Origin: Sipunculus nudus | Lineage: Eukaryota; Annelida; Sipuncula; Golfingiida; Sipunculidae | NCBI GenBank assembly: GCA_026874595.1 | Contig: CM049306.1 | Coordinates: 74,463,642-74,527,641, forward strand | DNA: 64,000 nucleotides | Direction: 5' to 3' | Part shown: positions 37,690 through 50,858 of the stretch, one piece after another | How the letters are laid out: every line of letters begins with the position of its first letter | How positions within the stretch are numbered: position 1 is the first letter of the stretch | Notes under the pieces: model-generated | The model's input: only the letters and a program-made list of their open reading frames with translations | What the model was told of the DNA's origin: nothing | Databases searched by the model: none | Translations under genes and position numbers: made by a program

Positions 37690-40600
37690 GTCAGTGGCTT
37701 GAATGATTTAATCTATGAAAAAGATTGTTGTTCAGTTACAGTTGATAATTTTGTCCCCCTTTTCCGCAGAACAGGGGAAATTGATTTGGGTTTGTCGGTC
37801 TTTCTGTCCCTCTGTCTGTCCATCCCTCAGGTTTTTGTTTCCGTGCAATAATTTTCCTAAATATTATCCAATTTCTTTCAAATTTGGGTCAGTGATTGTT
37901 CTCATGCATACCTTGGTTGGGATTGGTTTTTGATTTGTCTGAAAATTTATTATCAGCAGCTCCAAAACAAAAAAAAATTTTCCCTTTTGTATCCAATTAA
38001 CAACAAAATTTATGACATGTGGAGACCTCTTTAGAGGACAATGAAAACTAAAATACAGGCACTATGACAGGTGGATACATCTTAAGGGGAAAATAAAAAG
38101 TAAAACTAAAACATATTCAGAAGGCAAGCATGAAAGGGGACAATAAGATGTGGAAGCGGGGGACATAAATTCCACAAATTTGCTTGTTAAGCTATTTTCA
38201 TATCAACTTATATTAAACAAAATAAAGAGGACTGCTCATTGTGTGCACTTAATTTTTTAATTAGCGCTTGGTTATATAACATTTATTAAATCAACAGAAA
38301 CCAGGCACGAATCAAAGACTGTAAGGATCATTGGATGATGTTTAATTAATCCTGACTTTTTTTGTATGGAGGGGTTGACAGCTCTAAATATTTTATTTTC
38401 CTTAATATTTTCAAATGTGGCAAATTTCTCCTTTCTTAATTGAATAAAATCAAACTAAAATGAAGTCATGCAAATTAATATAAACTATATACGGTAAGTA
38501 AGATCACTTTTGCAGCCCCCTATGGTAGGAAAGCAGTCTGTAATTTTCAAATTCTAATAATGAAAAAAAGGTTAATTTAGTAAGAATTATGTCAGTGAAT
38601 TACCTCTGAAATTTTCTTCTAAATGAGTAGTGCATTATACTTTATAAAAAAAATTGCTCAGAGAATATAGGAACTGTATCACAAAATGACATACATGTAC
38701 CTATGGAGGTGGACAGTAATGAACCAACTACCAGATTATAAATGTTTTTCACATAGTATATAATGTCTCATCAGCTGTATCATTCTTATCAAGGTTGCTT
38801 ATTTATTTATTTCAGGGTTTGAAGAAAACGGCTAAATCCAATTTTGGAGGTGGAAACACAAGATGGGAGGAAGAGAGACTAGGAAGTTTCGCATTCAGGT
38901 AATGGCCAATATGTCCATTAAAAAAAGAAAATGTAACATGAAAGGCATTGACTTATGAGTTTTGGCATACCTTGGAACTGAGGATGTATACCAGAATAAT
39001 ATGCAGATAAATTGTAGGCCCTATATAAGGAAAACCAGTGATCTGCATTCAAAGGAATGCAAGCTTCTGCCATGTGGGTCCATACTATTGGATCTTCCCA
39101 CACATGTGTGTTCATTTTCAACATAAGTTACATAACTCAAACAGAATCTCATGAAATTTTCAGGGCATTTTGAAAATGAGCCAATGAAGAATCAAATATA
39201 TTTTGGTGTGGATCAAGCACATGATCATTCAGGAATGTAATCAATGAAATGTACAGTCTCTTATGCATGGATGAACCTGGGAATATGGGCCAAATCCAGC
39301 CGATTAAGTGAATGCAAGACATCTATTTTACAGTTATTAACTAGTTTTTAACACTGTAATGTAATTAAAACCCCGTTTTTACAGCAAAGAAACAAACCCT
39401 GGGGCTGATTAAGTGAATGCAGGCATGTTTTTGGGAAGATCCAATAGTACAGACCCATATGGCAGAGGCTTGCATTCCTTTGATTTTATGAATTAATTTG
39501 TAGCCAGTGTGATAAATAACCTTTCAATCTTGTTATTTTCAGTGAGACAAGATTTGTTGAAATCCAAGAAAATCTGTGCAGCAAATCATCATCAGAGGTA
39601 AGTCATATGCTCTGCAAAAAATAACAAGGTAAGGCCAAAAAGAAAGATATGGTTCTTAGGCACCGCCCGCATCAATTTTAACCCCTCCCATTAAAATTTT
39701 TTATTTGTTTTTCATCTTTCAAGAACATGGAATAATACAATTTTGATAAGATTCCCCATGTTATGTAGTGCTTTGACCAGAAAAAAAAATTCTGCTATAA
39801 CTTGCTTTTCCCTGATCATATGACATTTTTATCGAAACTTACAAAAAAAGTAAAATAAAATCACCGGCCGGTACTGATTTAAAAAAAAAGTGCCTGAGAA
39901 CCATACCTCTTTTATTGGCCTAAAACATATTAAATGTCATTTATTAATAAATGGAAATAGCAACAAGTTGTGGCATGAAACATCTACATTGTAGGATACT
40001 GTTGTCACCAAGGTAAACTTTTTATAAAATTATACAATTTGAAAAGAATTATGAATCAGTGTCAATGAGGTAACAGTAAATCATTAGTCAACTGTTGCAT
40101 ATGTTTTTGGTGCAACAGCTACTTGCTCTTACCAGTAATAGCTTATGAATAGCTCATTAAGGAAATATTGGATATTTTTCTCTCCCCAGTACTACTGGAA
40201 TCCTGATTGTTATATAATATTTATGATATATTCTTTTCAGTGTAATGCTATGCTTGAGGAGCATGAGGAGACACTAGAAGACTGGTGGTTTAAACAATAT
40301 GCCAAAAACACAGGGGTGGAGCTTCATCAGTATTTCTGTATCGATAATGTAAAAGGTAGGTATTACAATCACCTCACCATAGGACTAAAAGTAGTGAGAT
40401 TACTTGAGAATGGTGAGATTTTTCATCTTTGGCCCCCAAGGAGGGTTAACCCTCTGCATGGCTGATGGGAAGACTGTGCCCCAAACCAGTTTATCACTCT
40501 GAAACAAGTGCACTCTGGGGGTTCCACAGTGTTATTGCCGAGCAGTGGGGATGAATACACATCCAAGACCCACAGATGGGAAAGACACTGGGCTTTGGTG

Positions 40601-43600
40601 AAACCATGATACACATAAAATGGCAGGAAGCCAATGTTACAACCCTATCACATGGATCAAACCTGGTATGGAAACCTGCAGTTGTACATACTTAGCTTAA
40701 GTATTAGATAAGTCTGCATTTAAAATAAATGAAGGCAGTTACCTCTGACCAAAAATATTATGAAAAGGGTATCACAGTTATTTTTACATCACGAATTGTT
40801 GTCAATTTGATCCATGGCAGTAAAACAAAACATTATTGTGAATGATTATTCTATTGCATCGTTAGTGAATAATGCAGTCTTTAGGATGTAACAGTTTATT
40901 TAATATTGACTTTTCTTTGGATACATTATATTGTATTCTCATGTATATTTTGTCATTACTGTTTGATAAATAGAATCAAGAAGCATTCATTAAAAGTTCA
41001 TAATATATTTAAGAATATAATTCTTGTTTCTTTTCTGACCAAACAGAACACACTATCAATGTACTGTCAGATCCACCAGTCTCTCTCTCTTTACCTGCTT
41101 TTCCTTCTGATGGTTCTTTCAGTAAAGGTTATTATATTTAAGATATTCAAAGATGTAAAATACCCTGTGTTGTGGACTAAGAATATATTTGAAAATCCAT
41201 CATCTCCATCTTCCCAGCAACATCTTTTTAATATGTGACCATGGTTTTTGTTTCAGTTTGTTGTCCAAATAATACATATGGACCAAAGTGCCTGGAGTGT
41301 CCGGGTGGCACAGAGAAGCCGTGCCAGGGGAGAGGATCATGTGATGTCAGTATCTCTGTAAAACACTTAATATCAATAACAAAAATATCCAGTCATGTCC
41401 AAGTAATTCTGTCCTTTTTGGTCACTACTAGTGATAGGAACTGGTTGTGAAATAATATTCAATGATTGGATGCAAAAAAAGAATGACTGATGATTAATTA
41501 TTAATTGATTATTTCATGTACAATCTACATAAATCAGACATCTGCTGCCTTGAATATTACTTCAAATATTGACCTGGTAAATCAAGTCTCGACATGTACA
41601 TTGGGCTGAATGGTCAAGGTAACAGCGAGGTTGTTACCACCCACTTATTTGCCGCACAAAATTTCTGATTGGTTTGTTTGCTGCTTCATTTCCCATCTTT
41701 TTTTCTCTCTTACTAGGTTAGAACATTTTTATAAATGATATGACTTCTTTGCATATGCATTCTTAATCGTTTGTGATCAGTTATGCAAAACTGCAACCAA
41801 TTGAAATGAAAGAAAATGATCAGTCATTGATGTTATTGATTAATTGGTTAACCACTAGTCTCTTACAGTTGTCGTTCAGCCGAGAATATCAGTTGAATAC
41901 ATCACAAATTCTTTATCATTAGTTCCATTTCACATATTTAAACGATAGTTTAGTCCTTAAATTATGTTTTCTCCAAAGTTACTTTTTGGTGGGTCTGTAA
42001 ATTGTTCTTTAAAATCATGAATTATAAATGTATATAGTTATATGAACTATGTCATATTGATTCACCTAATTTTAGTATACATTATTGCTAAGATTATTTT
42101 CATTTTGATGATTGCCAGGGAGCAGGAACCAGGGAGGGGAAGGGGACCTGTAAATGTGACTGGGGTTACCAAGGTGAACTCTGTGATGACTGCAAAGATG
42201 GCTTCTTTGAACAGTCCAGGAATGATACAACTGTGACCTGTACTTGTAAGTCTTTGTGAATGAATGTTTTTTAACCCACCTCTAATAAACACTGCTTAGT
42301 GTTGTCAAAAGGAACTTGAGCATGATAACCTCAGATACAAGTAGACTTGTTTAAAGTAAATTATTTTGTTTGTAGATATAAATAATCCATGATTAAAATT
42401 AATATTATCAAAAGTGATTAAGCCTTAGGCATGTGTCTACATGTCAGTTATGTTCAATGAACAGCAGCTTAAAATTTCCACAATATTTTTGGTCTACTTT
42501 AATTTCATAAATGGTAAAAAAAAAGTAAAAAAGATAAACTGAGATTTTATTATGTATCAGATATATAAATCACACTGCAAAGACATCCCTGATTTTTCAG
42601 AAAAATCAATTGAAAATTGTCAAATTTATGCTTTGGCTTTTGACTTATATGATGAAAAAATGATTATATCATGGCCAATATTCTTTAATGTTTACAAACT
42701 TTCATATCATATGAGTTCTATATTTAAAGATTCTTATTCTCATTATAGCCTGCCATAAATCCTGTAAAAAAACTTGCACAGAAGCCGGAGCAAAAGGATG
42801 TGATGAGTGTAAAGAGGGCTGGGAGGCTGACGATGAGGTCGGCTGTAAAGGTATGCCGCCAGATTACCTGTACTGATATAACTCATGTCGTAACTAAATA
42901 GTGACTCGGGTATCACCCCAGTAATAAGATACGTTGGCCCTTGATGATCTCCAAATCATATGACACAAAATCATTTTGCTGTCATATGAATCTCTGAGTA
43001 ACATTACAAAATGAAAGATAAAGCATATTGCAATTGGTAAATCAGCATAAGGGCACATTTATCCACTCTTCAGATAGTGTAAACAATAAGGTTTTGTGAA
43101 CTTTCACTGTATCTCTGTTAAATTGTAAATTAAGTCGCTACTACAGAAAGTGTGGATTTCCATAATAATGATAAAATTACTATGACTTATTTTATGTTTT
43201 CTCAGGGCTTTATAATTAAATAAATTGTTAGTGTTTTGTAGATACTGTTAGGGAAGCTGACTTGAGTTACATTCTTGTTGTAGTTGATACACACTGGACA
43301 TGTTTAAAGTCTCCTTCATTTTAACCACTGCAGTGTAGAGCAACATTCTCCGGGTTCCACCACCAGGAGTCGCACAGGACAAAGAACTGTAATCAGACCA
43401 ATGAGAACATGGTATTGCATTGTGTATCCCACTTGTAGTTTCAAACCTATAGCACCCCATTCTCATTGGTTTGATTCTTGGCCTGTGGTAGAACAGGTGT
43501 AATCAGACCAACGAGAGCTGGATGTCATGGGTTTAAAACTTGGAGCTGGATGCACAATATGATACCACACTCTCATTGGCCTGATTGTTAAAATGATCTG

Positions 43601-46600
43601 GAATGACTGCAGTGTATAACCACAGCATAAGGAGAGTGTAATGTCTAGTATGTAACAGTTCGTTGTACATTTGTTTCAGATATTGATGAGTGTGCTGCAG
43701 AAACCTCTCCATGCTCAGATAATGAATACTGCACAAACAATGAAGGCTCTTATGCTTGTAAAGGTGAGATTTCTGGTTTAACTCTGCACAGTTGAATTTA
43801 AAGCACATATCTCTTGCTATCTAAACTTTTGGTTTACTTCATTACATTTGTATTTATTGTTATGGTAATATAAAAAAATATTCATGTACAATAACATTAT
43901 GTAATATTCCATCCTTATCAGTCATAAACTGCTTTATTTTTGGAACCCTGTAGCTATTAATGGAATTGCAATTAGTCATTAATAATCATTTGTTATTCTA
44001 TAACATTTAGAATGGCAGTGCAGAATAAATATATTTTGTTTTATAAATATTTATTTTCTGTAAAGTATATAAAGTGATTGAGACGGGTCAGTCAGATAAT
44101 ATGCTGTCAAATATAATGGGATATTTCATTGTGATGGCACTATTTACTGGTCTAATAATAAATATATTCTCTCCGCACAGACTGCCACATTTCCTGTAAA
44201 GGCTGTACAGGGTCAGGATCAGAGAACTGTGTGGAGTGTAATGAGGGCTTCAAAAAGGGGGATGAATACAACTGCTTTGGTTTGTGTTCATATTTAAATT
44301 TTAAAAATTTTTAACCCTTTCAAATTAAACTGCGCAGAATGAAATCACAGATTTATTTGTACCTGCGTTACTTAAAATTTTTTGGAAGATACTCCACTGA
44401 GGGGTCAGACTATTTGCTGAAAACCTAAAAAAATTACACCCAAATACCTCTGGAAATCAACCATTTTCTTAAACATTCCAGATTATTTTAGTTTTTTTAA
44501 CTAATAATAGCATTTTAGTAATGAGATAACTAAATATAAATGAATAGTATAAATTAACATTTATTTCTCTCATTACTCCTATCAAACTGGCTTTCAGCAG
44601 TGTTAGTTATCAATTTGGCCGAGAGGTGGCAATACATTTCCTTCGGAGTCTGGGCTCCAGACAGTTTCCAGTTTCCATGCAGTCAGTATAAAAATCATAT
44701 AATTGAATTATAAATTTAATGATTGACTCAATTTTTTTTGCTTAATATCAGAAAAAAACTAAAGTGTTCAGGAATGTCATAGAAATTAGATGATTTTACA
44801 ATTTTTTGTTTGTTTTTGGTAATTTTCCCTGGTTTTTGGTGATATTCTTTGAATAATCCAACCACCACAGAGATGCCATTGAACTGTGGAAATAAAGCAA
44901 ATTATCCATTAACAATGATGTTTATGATTATGTTAATATTAACTTGGTTATGGTATCTTTGCTCTGTTTAAAATACACCAGTTGCAGTTATTTTAAAGTT
45001 GGTTAAAATTTTGATTTAAATTACAGTCATCAGTGGGTAAATATCAAATTAGGCGCTTGGTTACCATACTGCCTTAATTTTAAACCCATAATGATGTAGT
45101 TCTGCAGAGTTAACACTTGTGTCACATGTTAAGAGAAGAGCATTAAGAGGTTAATGAAGTCTCCCTGTAGGGGTCTGATCTATTTTCATTTTATTAATTT
45201 TGGAGAGATTAATTAAATTCTTTCTTTCAAAGAGACCTCGGAGGATAAATTTTTAAAATTCATTGGCCTGTTTAAATAACATTACACTGGATGTAAGACC
45301 AGTAGCTGGCCTAAATACCACTGTTACAATTTTGATGATGTATTGGTTACCTTAGTGACACACAGATGTCACATATATGACTTAAGACAGCTTATTGCAA
45401 CACATCCCATAACTATAATGTTAAGGTAATTATATAAGCTCAGTATACTAGTTTGTGGAACTTGCCTTTGATTAGATAAGTTTATCTATATGTTTGTTTC
45501 TACAGACATTGATGAATGTACAGAGGGAGCACAGTGTACAGGGGAAAATGAAAAATGTGTCAACGAACCCGGCACCTATAAATGTGAATGTGAAGATGGC
45601 TACATCAAAAAAGATGACAAGTGTATTCTAAAACCCAGAGGTTAGTAGGCTTTCTATCAAAGTATGAGAGACTGAGAGATTGAATGGTGGATGAATGTGT
45701 GTATTTAGTAGAGCTCTGCAATTATTACCGATAATTGATTATCAAATGGATGTTTTGAAAATCTTCCATTCTCAATTATCTGTTTTTATCTTCAAGAATC
45801 GGTCCACCAAATTTCATAGATTTGTGCTGGAATATTGCTCATTTCCACTTGAATATTATATTCAAGATTGGTCTCTCAGTATCTTAGTGTTGCTGTAAGA
45901 TGATCTAGAATTCAGATTCTAGAATTCACAGGGTAAAAAAAATTAAATTAAATTGCAGTTCATTCTTCATTTCCAAGGTGGCAGCAGCCTGAGTGTAAGC
46001 ACTCCCCATACTGTCCAACTGTTATGTAAAATAATCAATTATTAATTGATAATTGGTTGCCACAAGTTCCAATTAATTGATTACAAATTTTGGATCCGAT
46101 TCCTAGCTCTAGCATTCAGATGTGTGTGAGTGTGCCAGTCCTGTTACGATGTACAAAAATACCTAATGTGACGTACTGTAATGGTGTACCTCCTGTCGTT
46201 GACTACTATGCCGGAAGAGGAGGGGGTTAAAGTTAATCTCTGAAGTACAAGAGTCCTTAAAGGCGTATTTTCAATTTTTGTGTTGTGCCTTCTTGATGTT
46301 CACATGAGGGCACTGTTTTACACCATGGTCCCACAATATTCAAACATGTGTGAACATTTATGCAACACAACTAAAAGGTGGTTTCATGTAGAATTGCTCA
46401 TACAGTCTTTGTAGAAAAACAAGAAATACAGTGGGACCTCACAATTACAACCACCTTGGGGACTGACCAAAATGGTTGTAACTTGGGTTGGATGTATTTG
46501 TGAAGTTCTAAATTACTTGGATCATGTATTCGGGACCAAGAAATGTGGTCGTAATGGTGGGTATGGCCGCAGTTGTTGAGTGGTCCCTAGGCAGGGTTCC

Positions 46601-49600
46601 ACTGTTCATTTTAGTGATATATGTATGCCCTGAGATTCTGTTAACTCCCCATTTTCTTCAAACCAGGTGGCAAAAAACAATAAAAATAAGTATCCCTCAT
46701 CAGGTAGTTCATGTCATGAATTTTTGGTACTCATTAACAAGTGTATGCCTTACAGTGCAAGTGAATCTAGATGTGTGCAAATCCTTATATAGCTTACTAA
46801 AGTCCCTACATTTCATTAGGGAAATGGTTAACCAGTGACGGTTTTGTATTTATTTTGCAAATAATATATATTGTATCATAGTTGTTATAAGGTTTCCATC
46901 TACAATTTCTGATGCTGTATATAGCCAAAACAGTATATAATATTTCATGGGCATAAGTCTATAATACCCATGGGTACAAGTCTGCATTGCCCATGGGGAC
47001 AAGTCTATAATGCCCATGGGGACAAGTCTATATTGTGTGTGGTATCTTGAATGTCTGAACAAGGATATTTCCAGGAGATATTATGTAGGGCTTTTCAACA
47101 TCAACTGAGTGGTCTTCAGAACATATGGGACCCTTCATATTTATTTATAATTTTCATTATATTGTAAAACTGTAAGCATGATAAATTACTTGGTTATGCA
47201 AGGGTAGATGCACATATTCAGGCGACTTTCACTTGGAAGGGTGTATTGATGATCATTATACATTTAGGGTTCTTCTTTTGCTTTGGATATTAACTTTCAT
47301 TGTTAAATGTCAGGAGCACTTCACCAGATAATGAATACTATTTATACTTATCTCTCTATTTTACTGATGACTCAGCTTATGAGTTAGCAAGGATAACATA
47401 TAACTTTTTATAAGGAAAAGAATAAGATTTCAGAATACAACTGCTAATAATAATGCCTCAGAAAGTCCAGTCAAATTGTACCCGCCAAAACAAAGTTTTG
47501 TGGATATTATGTTTTGACTGGGTTCTGTCGCCGCATTTCTAGAGAACTCTCTGAGACCCTTGAACTGTTATTCGCTTAGCTATGTAGTTGTGCCTAACAG
47601 AGACTGGTGACCCCACCTGCAGTCCTTATCGTGCAGTTTGAAGCTGGGTGTCTTTTTGATAACAGCCCGTATCTATGGAATGGTTCAATGTATTGAGCTG
47701 AAATTTTGCATGTACGTAGATCTTGGATACCGCCATCTCATATTCAAGACAGTGGCGGCATCTGCAAACCTTTTCTTGTGGTATCCATTTTTTTGTGTTT
47801 GCTTTAGGTGAAAATTGCTCATATCTCAGGAGTGGTTCAATGTATTGGTCTGAAATTCAGCATAAATGTGCATCCATCCTGGAGAGACAGATGGCACCAC
47901 GTACCATCCCGTTTTCTTGTATAAATGAATGCCCTTTTCTCAGGAGTGATTTGCTGCATTGGGCTGAAATTGCATATGTCCATAGATCTTGGATACCTCT
48001 ATCTCATATTCAAGACTGGTGGCACCATCTGCAATCCTTTTCATGTGGCCTACATGCATATGTTTGCTTTAGGTGAAAATTGCTCACTTCTCAGGAGTGG
48101 TTCAATGTATTAGTCTGAAATTTGGCATGTATTTCCATCTTGGAGAGTTTTCTTGTAGACCAGATGGGGTGCTACCTACCTTCCGATTTTCATAGATTAA
48201 ATGAATGCCCTTTTCTTAAGAGTGATTTTCCTTATAGGCCTGAAATTGTACATATCCATAGATCGTGGATACATCCATCTTATACTCAATGCTGGTGGCA
48301 CCATGTGCAATAGTTTTTGCTTGGCATCCATTTGTGTGTTTGCTTTAGGTGAAAATTGCCCATATTTCATGTGTTGTTCTATGCATTGGTCTGAAATTTG
48401 GCATGTCCATCTGTCTTTGATAGGGTTCTTATAGACCTGACAGGTGGTGCCACCTACCATCCTGTTTTCTTTGAATACACTAATGCCTTTTTCTCAGGAT
48501 TGATTTGCTGTATTGGCCTGAAATAGTGCGTGTCCATAGATCTTAGATATCTCCATCTCATACTCAATGCTGGTGGCACCATCTGCAATCGTTTTGGCGT
48601 AGCATCCATCCGTGCTTTAGCTTTGGGTAAAAATTGCTCATATTTACGAGTGGTTCAATGTATTGGTCTGAAATTTGGCATGTTCATTCATCTTAGAGTG
48701 TTTCTTATAGACCAGACATGTGACGCCATCTGCAATTGTTTTTTTGCATGGCATCCATCTGTCCGTTTGCTTTAGGTAAAAATTGCTCATATCTCAGGAG
48801 TGGATGTATTAATCTAAAATGTTGGCATGTTTATCTGTATTGGATAGCTTTGTTGTAGACTAGATAAGTGGCGCTACCTGCTGTTCTGTTTTTATAGAAT
48901 ACATTGATGCACTATTTTTTAAGTACTGGATTGGTGTTTTGGCCTGAAATCTGCATAGTGTATCCCTCTGTAGATTGGTTTTTGGTAAAAATTGCACATA
49001 TATGAAGAATTTAATTGGCATCCCTGATGCTGTATTCTTGTTTTACTTGAGGAGTGAGATATTTCACACCAGGTAGTGTGGAATACTCAAGTCAAGAAAT
49101 CTGATTGTAACATAGGAAATTTCATTTTCTATTTTTCTAATATTTTTTTTAGAAAAGTAGTACTTGTGGTATCAAAAAATTAGATGTCTGAACCATTTAT
49201 TTTTTCAAGCCAAAATATATGGACAGATGGGTTATAAATATAATAATTTTAAGAAGAAGAATATTAGTGTTTAGGGTTTAAAAGAGAGAAGTATATTTGT
49301 CAGTCAAGTATCAACAAATTTATTATGTTATTTGTTCTATTGGAAAATTTTTTTCATTAGGCCAAAAAAAAAATTAGGTTTGGTTCTCATGCACATTTTT
49401 TTCATAGATCAATGCAGGTGGGCGGTTTATTTATATTTAATTTTTTTGTATGTTTCAATAAATATGTCAAATGATAAGGGAAAAGCATGATAATAAGAGA
49501 TTTATTTTGCTAAACAAGTAAAAGCTCTACATTACAAAGGAAATTGTATGATTTTATCTTCTTAAAAGAAATGTCTGAGCGGCTGCAGCTCAAAATTGGT

Positions 49601-50858
49601 AAGTTTCTATTGAAAATCAGAATAAAAATTTTTGATGCGGGGGTTTAAAATTGATGCGAGCGGTGCCTGAGAACCATACCTTTTATTTTTTTGGCCTTAA
49701 TGATAAATTGTAGGCACAATTCTTTATGTAATAAATCTGATAAACAAATGGTTCATTATTATGTCAAAAATATTTCTTGTAGTCTACACATGTATTGTTT
49801 AACTGGTAATAGGCAAGGCAAAATAATATTTGTGGCTCAAATCATATACAGTAAGAGTAACACTATCTTGATTTGTACATTAAAGAAAGATGCTCATTTA
49901 ATAATGGTTTCTTAGCTCAGAGTCTGTATTGTTGCATAAACATTTTGATCAGGGGAAAATTTGGGCTGATCCTGAATTCAAACACATGTCGATGGCACAC
50001 ATGTCCAGCATTACAACTGCTTCACTAGGAAAGCAAGCTTCACTAGCAGACGGTTCGGTCAACTTTTATATGCATCCCTTATTAGCACAACCCCTCCTAA
50101 GAGCATTCTGCTTTCAGAACAAGTTCAATTAACCAAGGAGTCAAACTTTTTGGTGAACTATGTGGCATTAATTAATCAATTCCTTCAAACCACCTTTCCC
50201 AAGGCCCCATCTTTCAGAGTTGGGTGTCATTTAGTATGGGCCTCAATATGTTATATAAACATTTTTGCTCTGAAAAGTAAGCTTCACTAGCAAGACACTG
50301 GTCTATATACACCCAGTAACAGTATTTAAAACAGAAATTTTTCCAACAGTAGACAAGTTTCCCTGTCTTTTCTGAGAATAATTGAAATTATGATGTACTA
50401 AAAAAAAACATGTCCATATTTTTTATTTCCTTTTTTCCTGGACACCAGTTGACACAAAATTTATTTCATTACTTTGTTTCATTTCAAAAACTCATGATGT
50501 TGTTTGGCTGTTGTGTCATAAAAAAGTAGTGATTATCTATTCAAAATTGAAGGAGACTGTCAAAGTCTAAGATATGAATTTTCTTCTGATTGTAGATCCA
50601 CCCAAGCCAAGTAAAGAAGGGTCTAAAGGAAAAACCAAGGTTAAAAAAGGAAAGAAGAAAAAGAGTAAAGAAAATCACAAAAATGTTCTGCATTTTGAGT
50701 ATTATAAATTTTGGATAATTCTCCTGAGCTTTGCCCTGGCAGGAATCCTGTTGATGAATAAGCCAATCGCACAAAGTATTGTCACAGTTGTTGTATGGAT
50801 TTACTTGTATTGGTTCTGTATTAGGTTTGACAAACTTAAGAGAAAGGATTTTTCATGA
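37576..50858 (+). CDS. Creld: CRELD family protein, membrane isoform (exons 1-11, 421 aa)
   Basis: Spliced coding region in 11 exons: 37576-37689, 38816-38898, 39543-39597, 40241-40355, 41257-41345, 42119-42245, 42749-42850, 43680-43763, 44181-44279, 45506-45640 and 50596-50858. The total is 1,266 nt, all junctions are in phase and all introns are GT-AG. Domains: hydrophobic signal peptide 1-23; CDTC (CxxC) 26-29; [11 protein letters not shown] 48-58, the CRELD signature; [11 protein letters not shown] and [12 protein letters not shown] at about 124-174; furin-like cysteine repeats at about 196-228 and 258-289; DIDEC calcium-binding EGF starts at 229 and 290. The last exon gives a Lys-rich linker (338-363) and two hydrophobic segments (about 373-388 and 396-412). 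Sequons lie at N127 and N187. Known: CRELD proteins act in the ER, in protein folding and receptor maturation, and human CRELD1 is about 420 aa with a C-terminal membrane anchor. The ATG has A at -3. The family call is near certain; membrane topology is inferred. Confidence 0.93.

Noticed and set aside
40423-40614. Minus-strand frame in CRELD intron 4
   Set aside because: Overlaps a likely interspersed repeat, with no domain or splice support.
42042-42236. Open frame overlapping CRELD exon 6 in another frame
   Set aside because: The correct exon frame gives the conserved EGF-like [12 protein letters not shown] and fits the splice phases on both sides.
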